From Desulfobacteraceae bacterium (GTDB lineage Bacteria; Desulfobacterota; Desulfobacteria; Desulfobacterales; RPRI01): a stretch of 54,673 nucleotides of DNA. Made by a program: the position numbers and the translations under genes. The stretch's first letter is position 1. Each line of letters opens with the position of its first letter. This document shows, piece after piece, positions 49,463 through 54,673 of this stretch. Below the pieces are notes generated by a model, which saw nothing but the letters and a program-made list of their open reading frames with translations, did not search any database and had not been told where the DNA came from. The stretch lies in the NCBI GenBank assembly GCA_011391695.1, contig JAABQB010000017.1, positions 1-54,673 of the forward strand. The letters are read 5' to 3'.

Positions 49463-49930
49463 TCATGGCAGGCTGCCCGCCCGCTTTTTGATCAGAGCCA
49501 GTATCTCTTCGACAATTACTTTGGGGCCCTGTTCTCTCTGGAAAGCCTCCGCCAACTTTTCCGCCTCAATGACAATCGTTCTCATCATTCTTTGGATCAT
49601 GTCCAGGACGAATCGCTTTTTCAGTGACAATTCATCGGCCAGACGTTCCCAATGACTGAGTTCCAGCCGGTCCGGCCTGTTCTCCCTCCGATTTTCATGG
49701 CATATTTCTCTGCCAGATCCGGATAAACCTGCGTACACAGTAGATCGTAGAACGGCGCAAGACGAGGTCCTTTCTCGGCGTACAACATGGCGAGATTCTT
49801 CACGTGAGCATCAGCGTTCCAGATAAACGCGTTAAAAATAACCCATGACAGAAGGCTGCGCTGATCGGCCGCCGGATGCGTGCTGTAGTCCCTTAACAAC
49901 AAGAAACACTGCGAGAGTTGCTGTCGCCCC
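49463..49930 (-). pseudogene. hipA-like kinase, 3' remnant with frameshift
   Basis: Two overlapping minus-strand frames together spell the C-terminal third of a HipA-like kinase. The upstream frame reads LLSWVIFNAFIWNADAHVKNLAMLY and APFYDLLCTQVYPDLAEKYAMKIGG. The downstream frame continues ENRPDRLELSHWERLADELSL through ILALIKKRAG. The join is at about 49690, requiring a one-base frameshift. The N-terminal 250 or so residues, including the ATP loop, are missing: the next gene upstream (PIN toxin) ends at 49937. No hipB is present. Confidence 0.78.
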
Positions 49931-49936
49931 TTTCTC

Positions 49937-50332
49937 CTACCATACCGTTTTGACATGCGGATAGTTTCTGATTTTTTCGTCTTTCGTGACCAGAATTGCT
50001 CCCATAGAAACGGCCGTGGCAATGATTATGCGATCCGCAGGATCATTGTGCAGAGCACCAGGCAACCCGACTGATTTCAGAGCGATACTGTTGCTGACGG
50101 GTACAAAGTTGAGGAAGGGAAGAGCTTCGGAGGCGGCAACCCAATCGCCGGCATTCATCGTCAGTTTCAGCCTGCCCCGTGAAACAAGAATGGCAACTTC
50201 CCAAGTGCTGATGACAGAAATAAAAATGTTTCGTTCCGTCACCGCCCTATCAATGATGCCTTTCGCTGCGGCAGAAAGGAACACCGGGCTGCTTACCCAC
50301 CAGATCCATGCATGCGTATCCAATACGATCAT
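49937..50332 (-). CDS. VapC-like PIN-domain toxin
   Basis: A 131-aa PIN-domain protein: MIVLDTHAWIWWV with the first Asp, VISTWEVAILVSRGRL with the Glu, and HNDPADRIIIATAVSMGAILVTKDEKI with the last Asp residues. Predicted RNase toxin. The frame opens at 50347, but starting at the ATG at 50332 gives a 4-nt ATGA overlap with the upstream antitoxin and the usual PIN N-terminus. Confidence 0.87.
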   Translation of the reverse strand: MIVLDTHAWIWWVSSPVFLSAAAKGIIDRAVTERNIFISVISTWEVAILVSRGRLKLTMNAGDWVAASEALPFLNFVPVSNSIALKSVGLPGALHNDPADRIIIATAVSMGAILVTKDEKIRNYPHVKTVW

Positions 50333-50562
50333 TGCAGCGCCTGCCAATCTTCCGGCGCAACCGGTTCTGTGGGATCGTCATACTTCAGCACTGAATTACG
50401 AAGAATCTTCATATGCTCTTCAGGATCAGCGGTAAATGGAATGACCTTAAGCACCGGCCGCCCGCGATCTGTAATAATCAGCGTCTCTCCGCTCTCTTCA
50501 ATCTGACGAAAATATTCCAATGATCGTGGTTTAAACTGAGATTTCGAGACCATACGTTCCAT
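50329..50562 (-). CDS. Phd/YefM-like antitoxin
   Basis: A 77-aa protein with the Phd/YefM-like pattern: KSQFKPRSLEYFRQIEESGETLIITDRGRPVLKVIPF. It overlaps the VapC-like toxin by 4 nt (ATGA). The C-terminal tail (DPTEPVAPEDWQAL) fits a toxin-binding region. A perfect 16-bp palindrome 30 bp upstream is a likely operator. Confidence 0.85.
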   Translation of the reverse strand: MERMVSKSQFKPRSLEYFRQIEESGETLIITDRGRPVLKVIPFTADPEEHMKILRNSVLKYDDPTEPVAPEDWQALQ

Positions 50563-50591
50563 ATTTTGATCCTCTTGATTTTAATCGAAAC

Positions 50592-50607
50592 ATGGTCATA
50601 TGACCAT
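50592..50607. promoter_or_regulatory. Candidate operator of the Phd/VapC pair
   Basis: ATGGTCATATGACCAT, a perfect 16-bp palindrome, 30 bp upstream of the antitoxin ATG. Right beside it is TAGTCA, a weaker half-site. Phd-type antitoxins autorepress by binding palindromes such as this. Confidence 0.6.
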
Positions 50608-50842
50608 AGTCACATCGAATTGTCAACCCAAAAAAATCTAAAGTAAATCATTGGGGGTCATTTGAGCGAAACAAATTCACGTTATATTTTATGATGCAGT
50701 ACAACGCGCGGAAAAACAGGCATTTTTTACAGACAAATATTGAAGATTCCACGCTGTAAGTTACGATACGCCTGGGAGGATTTGACCGCGGGAATAGTGT
50801 CTGTTCTTAATTCGCTCGCTGTTTTAAGTTCAATTCGTCTTT

Positions 50843-51056
50843 CCATGTTTTCTTTATACAGCCTGCATAGAATCTGTTATGTGCTCTTGGCACAGAATAC
50901 ATAGAGGCGAAAAGGATATCTCTTACCCGCCGGCTGGATTTATCGGCAAGCGCAGTTGGCAAAGCTGTAATACGCGGAGAAAAACTCGCAAAGGCTAATA
51001 ATTATTTGCTGTTAGATGAACAAGTTTAAAAGTTTAGGACGTCCCCTAAAATCCCC
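50843..51056 (+). pseudogene. Decayed transposase 3' end, copy A (RAYT/Y1-like)
   Basis: The first of three related 210-bp segments. An uninterrupted 52-codon plus-strand frame at 50871-51029 contains ISLTRRLDLSASAVGKAVI and RGEKLAKAN, which I recognise as the C-terminal helix-turn-helix-like end of REP-associated tyrosine (Y1) transposases. A TAG immediately precedes it at 50868-50870, as in copies B and C. The segment ends GTTTAAAAGTTTAGGACGT followed by CCCCTAAA. The catalytic HUH domain is absent. The rest of 50608-51174 has nothing else recognisable. Confidence 0.6.
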
Positions 51057-51174
51057 CCAGGTCGTCTCTCAAACTCCTTGCCTTTTTTGAGAGATGGCAT
51101 CATAATAATAGATGAAAAATATTATTTCTACCAAGGCTGGTAATCCATCATAAAATTATGGAAAAGGAGTCCCT

Positions 51175-51402
51175 ATGACAACTTACAATACAATAGAAGC
51201 AGTTGTTAAAGAAGGAATAATTTATCCCATGGACCCGAAGAAATTGCCCAGAGAAGGGAAGCTGCTTTTAATTGTCCTTGATGAAAAAGACATTCAACCG
51301 GATACTGAGATAATAAGCGGTTTACTTGGATGGCTGAAAAGCGATGTGGACTCGGTTCAGTGGCAACAACAGATCAGGGCAGAATGGGATAAACGTCTAT
51401 GA
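51175..51402 (+). CDS. Antitoxin partner of PIN toxin (AF2212/DUF104-like)
   Basis: A 75-aa protein. The first half, NTIEAVVKEGIIYPMDPKKLPREGKLLLIVLDE, resembles the DUF104/AF2212-like antitoxin strand pattern; the second half is a charged helix. It overlaps the downstream PIN toxin by 4 nt (ATGA), which is the main evidence for its role. A GGAG site precedes the ATG. Confidence 0.72.
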   Translation: MTTYNTIEAVVKEGIIYPMDPKKLPREGKLLLIVLDEKDIQPDTEIISGLLGWLKSDVDSVQWQQQIRAEWDKRL

Positions 51403-51779
51403 GACATTTAATAGACACTAATGTTTGGATAGATGCTTTATCAGGCAAACTTGCCGCTTCGGCTTTTTTAAAATTATCTGTTCAAGCAAGCTGGGCTGGA
51501 TACTCGGCTATTACAAGGCTTGAGCTGTTGGGTTATCCGGGCCTTAAGTATGAAGAAGAACTCAAGATTAACGAACTATTAAAAGAATTTACGGAAATTG
51601 CCATTGACTCCAATATTATTGATAAAGCGATATTTATTAGAAAAGAGGTACGGATCAAAGTTCCGGATGCAATTATTGCTGCGACTGCTTTGGAGAAAGA
51701 TTGTTCACTGATCACGCGTAATGTTGAAGATTTCAAAGGCATTATCGGTTTAGATGTTATTAATCCACATACAATATGA
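51399..51779 (+). CDS. VapC-like PIN-domain toxin (second)
   Basis: A 126-aa PIN protein: MRHLIDTNVWIDAL, SAITRLELLGYPGL and VPDAIIAATALEKDCSLITRNVEDF contain the acidic residues expected for a VapC-type RNase. It is on the plus strand and coupled to its antitoxin by an ATGA overlap, the opposite orientation to its TA neighbours. Confidence 0.87.
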   Translation: MRHLIDTNVWIDALSGKLAASAFLKLSVQASWAGYSAITRLELLGYPGLKYEEELKINELLKEFTEIAIDSNIIDKAIFIRKEVRIKVPDAIIAATALEKDCSLITRNVEDFKGIIGLDVINPHTI

Positions 51780-51845
51780 GATCCGACCAACGCAAAAGAC
51801 AACACAGCCTCTACGCCCCTCCTTTTCTTTCATCATTCCCACCAT

Positions 51846-51888
51846 AAAAAAAGCGCTGCCGATAGTTAAAGGGCAACGCGCTTTGCGC
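51846..51888 (-). terminator. Minus-strand terminator beyond a gene remnant
   Basis: On the minus strand, GCGCGTTGCCC, an AT-rich loop and GGCAGCGC are followed by seven T residues. It lies downstream of the remnant at 51947-52036. A second hairpin (ATGCCGGG / CCCGCTCGGCAT) lies between at 51901-51933. Confidence 0.55.
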
Positions 51889-51946
51889 TTCTGTGATTAA
51901 GATGCCGGGAAAGACAGTGTCCCGCTCGGCATTTCAAAGTTGTAAT

Positions 51947-52036
51947 TTAGGCTGGTTCTTCCGGATTGTTGATCAGAGGAGCAAAATCAACACAACCTTC
52001 AGCAAAACCGTCATAATCTGTTTCGCCGCTGTCAAC
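51947..52036 (-). pseudogene. C-terminal tail of a lost gene
   Basis: A 29-codon minus-strand frame reading VDSGETDYDGFAEG then CVDFAPLINNPEEPA and a stop. It is followed by a terminator-like hairpin, as expected at the end of a real gene, but its upstream part is cut off at TATATTGATGTACGTCCCC, a sequence resembling a mobile-element end. Acidic, Gly-containing tails like this occur on surface proteins; I cannot name the family. Confidence 0.35.
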
Positions 52037-52111
52037 TTATATATTGATGTACGTCCCCTATAATTTCCCCAGGTTCTCTTTATTGAAAAGCATTTCGGTG
52101 AATTCCTCCTC

Positions 52112-52325
52112 TTTATGTTTTCTTTTTACAGCCTGATTAGAATCTGTTATATGCTCCCGGCACAACATGCATAGAGGTGAAATATGATGTCTCTTGCCCT
52201 CCGAATGGATCTGTCGGTAACGGTTGTTGACAAAGCTGTAATAAGGGGCGAGAAACTCGCAAGGGCGAATAAATATTTGCTTTGTGATGAATAAGTTTAA
52301 AAGTTTAGGACGTACCCTAAATATA
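52112..52325 (+). pseudogene. Decayed transposase 3' end, copy B
   Basis: A homologue of copy A. The frame from 52141 is shifted by one inserted base near GTGAAATATGATG and then reads MDLSVTVVDKAVI and RGEKLARANKYLL to a stop at 52292-52294. The preceding TAG is at 52138-52140. The segment ends GTTTAAAAGTTTAGGACGT followed by ACCCTAAA. It lies 52 bp from the RelE-type toxin gene. Confidence 0.6.
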
Positions 52326-52376
52326 ACATAACAACGCATAATTTCATGGGCGTCCCCATAATTTTCTCGGAACAAT

Positions 52377-52682
52377 CTACTTTCGTGATTTTGCTTTCCG
52401 GTAGGCGACATCGTGGGCGCCGACGGCATAGATCCTCACGGTTGCACCATCAACTTGGTAGAGGATGCGGTAGGTGACATCCCGGAAACCGAAGTCCCAG
52501 GAACGGATACCCTTGAGATCTCCCTGTTTCAATCTTCCCTTCAGAGGATTTTGCATTAATTCCGGGATTTGCTCATGGACGAGAAGCTTACCGAGTTCTC
52601 TATTCTTTTTCGTCAGTTTATAGAGATCCTTCGCCGCCGCGGCCTTGAATGTCAGGTGGTATTCCATTGCGGGCGCCGTCAA
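52377..52682 (-). CDS. RelE/ParE-superfamily toxin
   Basis: About 96-101 aa: YHLTFKAAAAKDLYKLTKK, MQNPLKGRLKQGDLKG, IRSWDFGFRDVTYRILYQVDG and VRIYAVGAHDVAYRKA match the RelE/ParE fold. There are two possible starts: a TTG at 52682 overlapping the antitoxin stop (TTGA), or an ATG at 52667, neither with a strong ribosome site. mRNA-cleaving RelE or gyrase-targeting ParE cannot be told apart here. Confidence 0.84.
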   Translation of the reverse strand: MTAPAMEYHLTFKAAAAKDLYKLTKKNRELGKLLVHEQIPELMQNPLKGRLKQGDLKGIRSWDFGFRDVTYRILYQVDGATVRIYAVGAHDVAYRKAKSRK

Positions 52683-52933
52683 ATGTTGAATTCGGCCTTG
52701 AGGGAATTCAGGAAACTCTGACCGTCAACGTCCGGTGATTTGTCGGCCCTTCGCTGTTGCAGCAACTCATCCTCATCCTCGCCGTCCAGCAGGTCCACCA
52801 GTCCGATGCGGACGACTTTCCGGATCACTTCCGCTTCGGACAGATGATGCCGGATCGCGGCGCTTCTGATGCGTTCCAGTTCCATATCGTCAAACCGGAC
52901 CGTCTTGACTTTCTTGGCGTTTCCTTGATTCAT
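52679..52933 (-). CDS. Ribbon-helix-helix antitoxin of the RelE/ParE-type pair
   Basis: An 84-aa protein. KKVKTVRFDDMELERIRSAAIRHHLSEAEVIRKVVRIGL is a ribbon-helix-helix pattern. The tail (ADKSPDVDGQSFLNSLKAEF) would bind toxin. A GGAGGTGAAGGG site precedes the ATG, and a perfect 20-bp palindrome lies just upstream. Confidence 0.82.
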   Translation of the reverse strand: MNQGNAKKVKTVRFDDMELERIRSAAIRHHLSEAEVIRKVVRIGLVDLLDGEDEDELLQQRRADKSPDVDGQSFLNSLKAEFNI

Positions 52934-52951
52934 ATCCCTTCACCTCCAAAG

Positions 52952-52971
52952 TAGAATACGATCGTATTCTA
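52952..52971. promoter_or_regulatory. Candidate operator of the RHH/RelE-type pair
   Basis: TAGAATACGATCGTATTCTA, a perfect 20-bp palindrome, 19 bp upstream of the antitoxin ATG. Its position over the expected promoter fits autorepression by the RHH antitoxin. Confidence 0.7.
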
Positions 52972-53039
52972 TGCCACTCCCTGCTTTCAGTCAAGGGTAA
53001 TTATTTAACAGGGTAATTATTTAACAGGTGTTTCCCCCC

Positions 53040-53253
53040 TTTATGTTTTATTTTTACAGCCTGATTAGAATCTGCTATGTGTTCCCGGCACAGCATACAT
53101 AGAGGTGACAATGATATCTCTTGCCCTCAGAATGGATCTATCGGTAACAGTTGTTGACAAAGCTGCAATAAGGAGTGAGAAACTCGCAAAGGCGAATAAA
53201 TGTTTGCTTTAAGATGAATAAGTTTAAAAGTTTAGAACGTACCCTAAATTCCC
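53040..53253 (+). pseudogene. Decayed transposase 3' end, copy C
   Basis: A homologue of copies A and B. From 53069 the frame reads MISLALRMDLSVTVVDKA then IRSEKLAKANKCLL and a premature stop at 53210-53212; the aligned original stop would be at 53219. The preceding TAG is at 53066-53068. It is closer to copy B than to A. It ends GTTTAAAAGTTTAGAACGT then ACCCTAAA. Confidence 0.6.
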
Positions 53254-53260
53254 TCTAGTC

Positions 53261-53398
53261 GAGTCCAACAAAGACGAGATAACCAAAAACCGTGTTCCAT
53301 ATGCCGACAATGACAAAGCGAACCTTCGTCTGATGATTCAGCCACAACTGGTCGATTATATGTTTCAAAATGGACTCCAGGCTTTTAATCGAAATTGA
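53261..53398 (+). pseudogene. Possible C-terminal gene remnant
   Basis: A 45-codon plus-strand frame (ESNKDEITKNRVPYADND ... MIQPQLVDYMFQNGLQAF) ending in TGA, directly after copy C. The composition is protein-like, but it is open into the transposase repeat with no start. I do not recognise the family. A minus-strand frame ends nearby at 53385 (IHTQVLKRTLVIEKERINF) and is equally unassigned. Confidence 0.25.
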
Positions 53399-53556
53399 TC
53401 CGTTCCTTTTCGATGACCAGTGTGCGCTTCAGCACCTGAGTATGAATAGCGCCGATATATTCGCCGATGATCTCCGTATAGATTTTATCGCTGACTGGGA
53501 TTTCATCTGAGCTACTATTTATATGGGGATTTTGACTCTTTCGCGCGTGCCCGTGG

Positions 53557-53979
53557 CTAATTAAAGGGGTTAATGATACGCATACTGTTGTTAATGACAA
53601 ATCCGTCTTGTAAATCTTCCGTATATAAAGCATCGCAATGGGTCATCAGTGCCGATGCGATGATCAGGGAATCCCAATAACTGAACTTGAATTCCTTGGT
53701 GATGGAGAGCGCTTTTGTGATATCAGGTAGCCCCGTAAGTCGGATTTCAAAATTGTTTTTTAATTTTTTCAGGATTGCCGCAACATCATCGATAGAGAGA
53801 GGATTTTTTACTTTCCCGGAAATCACCACAATAAATTCATTCAAGACTTGAGTGCTAATTACAACATTTTCTGCCGATAAAAGATGGGCAATCAGCTCCA
53901 GAGCAATCTTATGCCTGACTTCATCCGAAGTATCATAAGCATAGACCAGAATGTTGGTGTCAAGAAAGGCTTTCATCAT
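53557..53979 (-). CDS. VapC-like PIN-domain toxin (third)
   Basis: A 140-aa PIN protein: MKAFLDTNILVYAYDTSDEVRH, VVISTQVLNEFIVVI and KFSYWDSLIIASALMTHCDALYTEDLQDGF carry the expected acidic residues (DTN; E; D; ED). It overlaps the upstream antitoxin stop by one base (TGATG). It may be an RNase toxin. A second ATG follows immediately and could be the start. Confidence 0.87.
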   Translation of the reverse strand: MMKAFLDTNILVYAYDTSDEVRHKIALELIAHLLSAENVVISTQVLNEFIVVISGKVKNPLSIDDVAAILKKLKNNFEIRLTGLPDITKALSITKEFKFSYWDSLIIASALMTHCDALYTEDLQDGFVINNSMRIINPFN

Positions 53980-54194
53980 CAGACTCGATAAATTTCATCT
54001 CGTCGGATTCGTTTATAACCCATGTTCCGACCAGCATTCATATCATCGATCAATTCCCGGATATTTGCTGATTTCTCAGTCTTTCTGATTATGACAGTAA
54101 CCTCCTGATCAATCATTGAATCCAACATATCCGCTTGGATTTCAATGATATTAGCGCCCTTCACTTTCCCATGCGTGACAATGGCGTTCCTCAT
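53979..54194 (-). CDS. Antitoxin partner of the third PIN toxin
   Basis: A 71-aa protein. The first half, HGKVKGANIIEIQADMLDSMIDQEVTVIIRK, has a beta-rich pattern as in small AbrB- or AF2212-like antitoxins; the C-terminal half is basic. Its role is inferred mainly from the one-base coupling to the PIN gene. A GGAGGGAAAA ribosome site lies upstream. 54195-54405 holds no recognisable feature. Confidence 0.68.
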   Translation of the reverse strand: MRNAIVTHGKVKGANIIEIQADMLDSMIDQEVTVIIRKTEKSANIRELIDDMNAGRNMGYKRIRRDEIYRV

Positions 54195-54405
54195 TTTTCC
54201 CTCCCGTGATTCACTCTATTTTTTAAGCTGATAGCAACTTTTCTTCCGAATCATTTTATTCAAGTATATATTGCCTGATTCAAAAATGCAACCACCACCC
54301 GTCTGCCCGATTCCATCCGCATGCAAAACAGAGGTTGGCCATGTTGAATCGTGCCCTACGCTCAGTCAAAATTTATCCGTTCCTTTCTAAAGCCACCCCC
54401 AGATA

Positions 54406-54673
54406 TTATCGTATTTGGCGAAACGAAAATTTATTATGGCTGATATAGCTTACGACCGTTAGAAGAAGTGTGATAATAGCCGCTGCAATCTTCGGATCCA
54501 ATTTAAGGAGCTCGACAAAGATCGGGAGAAGAATCAAGCTTATAACAAATGTGAATGCATAGGTTGCATAAAAACGGAGATACTCATGCAATGCTGCCTT
54601 TCCTTTGGTCTTTGATTTAAACGTGAAATGCTTATGGAGAAAATAGGCAAGGGTCACTGCAATTATATTCGAG
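54406..54673 (-). CDS. GtrA-like membrane protein, partial
   Basis: The C-terminal part of a GtrA-like protein, with its 5' end beyond the window. The frame is open to the last base and continues upstream of the GTG at 54657 (NIIAVTLAYFLHKHFTFKSK). Two hydrophobic segments are visible: FYATYAFTFVISLILLPIFV and KIAAAIITLLLTVVSYISH, followed by the family's typical end NKFSFRQ. GtrA-like proteins take part in cell-surface polysaccharide or glycolipid synthesis, probably flipping lipid-linked sugars. Confidence 0.8.
   Translation of the reverse strand, partial: SNIIAVTLAYFLHKHFTFKSKTKGKAALHEYLRFYATYAFTFVISLILLPIFVELLKLDPKIAAAIITLLLTVVSYISHNKFSFRQIR

Noticed and set aside
52058-52429. A 123-codon minus-strand open frame
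   Set aside because: It crosses the antisense of transposase-tail copy B and the end of the RelE-type toxin gene, with no conserved pattern.
50843-53253. The three 210-bp repeats as a structured RNA or riboswitch
   Set aside because: They carry a shared coding frame with conservative amino-acid changes and end in stop codons, better explained as decayed transposase ends.
53385-53633. An 82-codon minus-strand open frame below the third PIN gene
   Set aside because: Its start lies inside the PIN gene in another frame. The last 40 codons look protein-like, but no start, ribosome site or family could be assigned.

Overview
The window reads as chromosome of an anaerobic, Gram-negative bacterium, most likely a member of the Desulfobacterota (former Deltaproteobacteria, Desulfobacterales-like). 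This is an inference. It rests on the four-subunit 2-oxoacid:ferredoxin oxidoreductase, the DUF39 homocysteine-synthesis protein, the Kdo/Lpt genes of an LPS outer membrane, and the rpoN-hpf-ptsN-rapZ block with a mannose-type EIIA. No rRNA or species-level marker is present.

Layout. (1) 0-1.7 kb: two toxin-antitoxin (TA) pairs (DUF5615/DUF433 and a MazF-like pair) among repeats. (2) 2.3-12.4 kb, minus strand, transcribed guaB, dnaE, mannose-1-P guanylyltransferase, DegT aminotransferase, CoA-transferase A and B; nearly every wide gap in this chain is filled by a repeat. (3) 12.7-13.3 kb: a lone plus-strand YrdC/YciO protein. (4) 13.4-21.7 kb, minus strand: ATPase-korD-korA-korB-korC-hisC-cmk-rpsA-sppA. 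(5) 22-32.3 kb, mostly plus strand: NamZ/DUF1343, RNase H, PlsB-like acyltransferase, a MurU-AmgK fusion, dapB, lemA and two TPM proteins. NamZ with MurU-AmgK suggests a MurNAc salvage route that bypasses de novo UDP-MurNAc synthesis. (6) 32.3-39.7 kb, minus strand: alaS, recA, thpR, the DUF39 protein, an M23 peptidase. (7) 40-49.3 kb, plus strand: kdsA-kdsC-lptC-lptA-lptB-rpoN-hpf-ptsN-rapZ-EIIA-rimI-tpiA-secG-tRNA-Leu(GAG). (8) 49.4-54.7 kb: an accessory island with a broken hipA, four TA pairs alternating with three decayed copies of what looks like the 3' end of a REP-associated (Y1) transposase, and a GtrA-like gene cut by the window end.

The strongest unexplained signal is in the intergenic DNA. 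There are long, degenerate but strictly 7-bp-periodic tracts of two word families: X, units ending in CAG such as GGATCAG and TTGTCAG; Y, ACATCGA-like units. Some are combined into a larger cassette found twice. There is also a family of short elements with GAGCCAATTGC-type terminal inverted repeats and differing palindromic interiors, plus several other inverted-repeat elements. Repeats of unrelated families repeatedly begin exactly at, or a few bases from, the stop codon of the preceding gene (guaB, manC, degT, the M23 gene, dapB, gctA, yrdC, cmk).

All functional calls come from reading the translated sequence against remembered family motifs; no database search was run.
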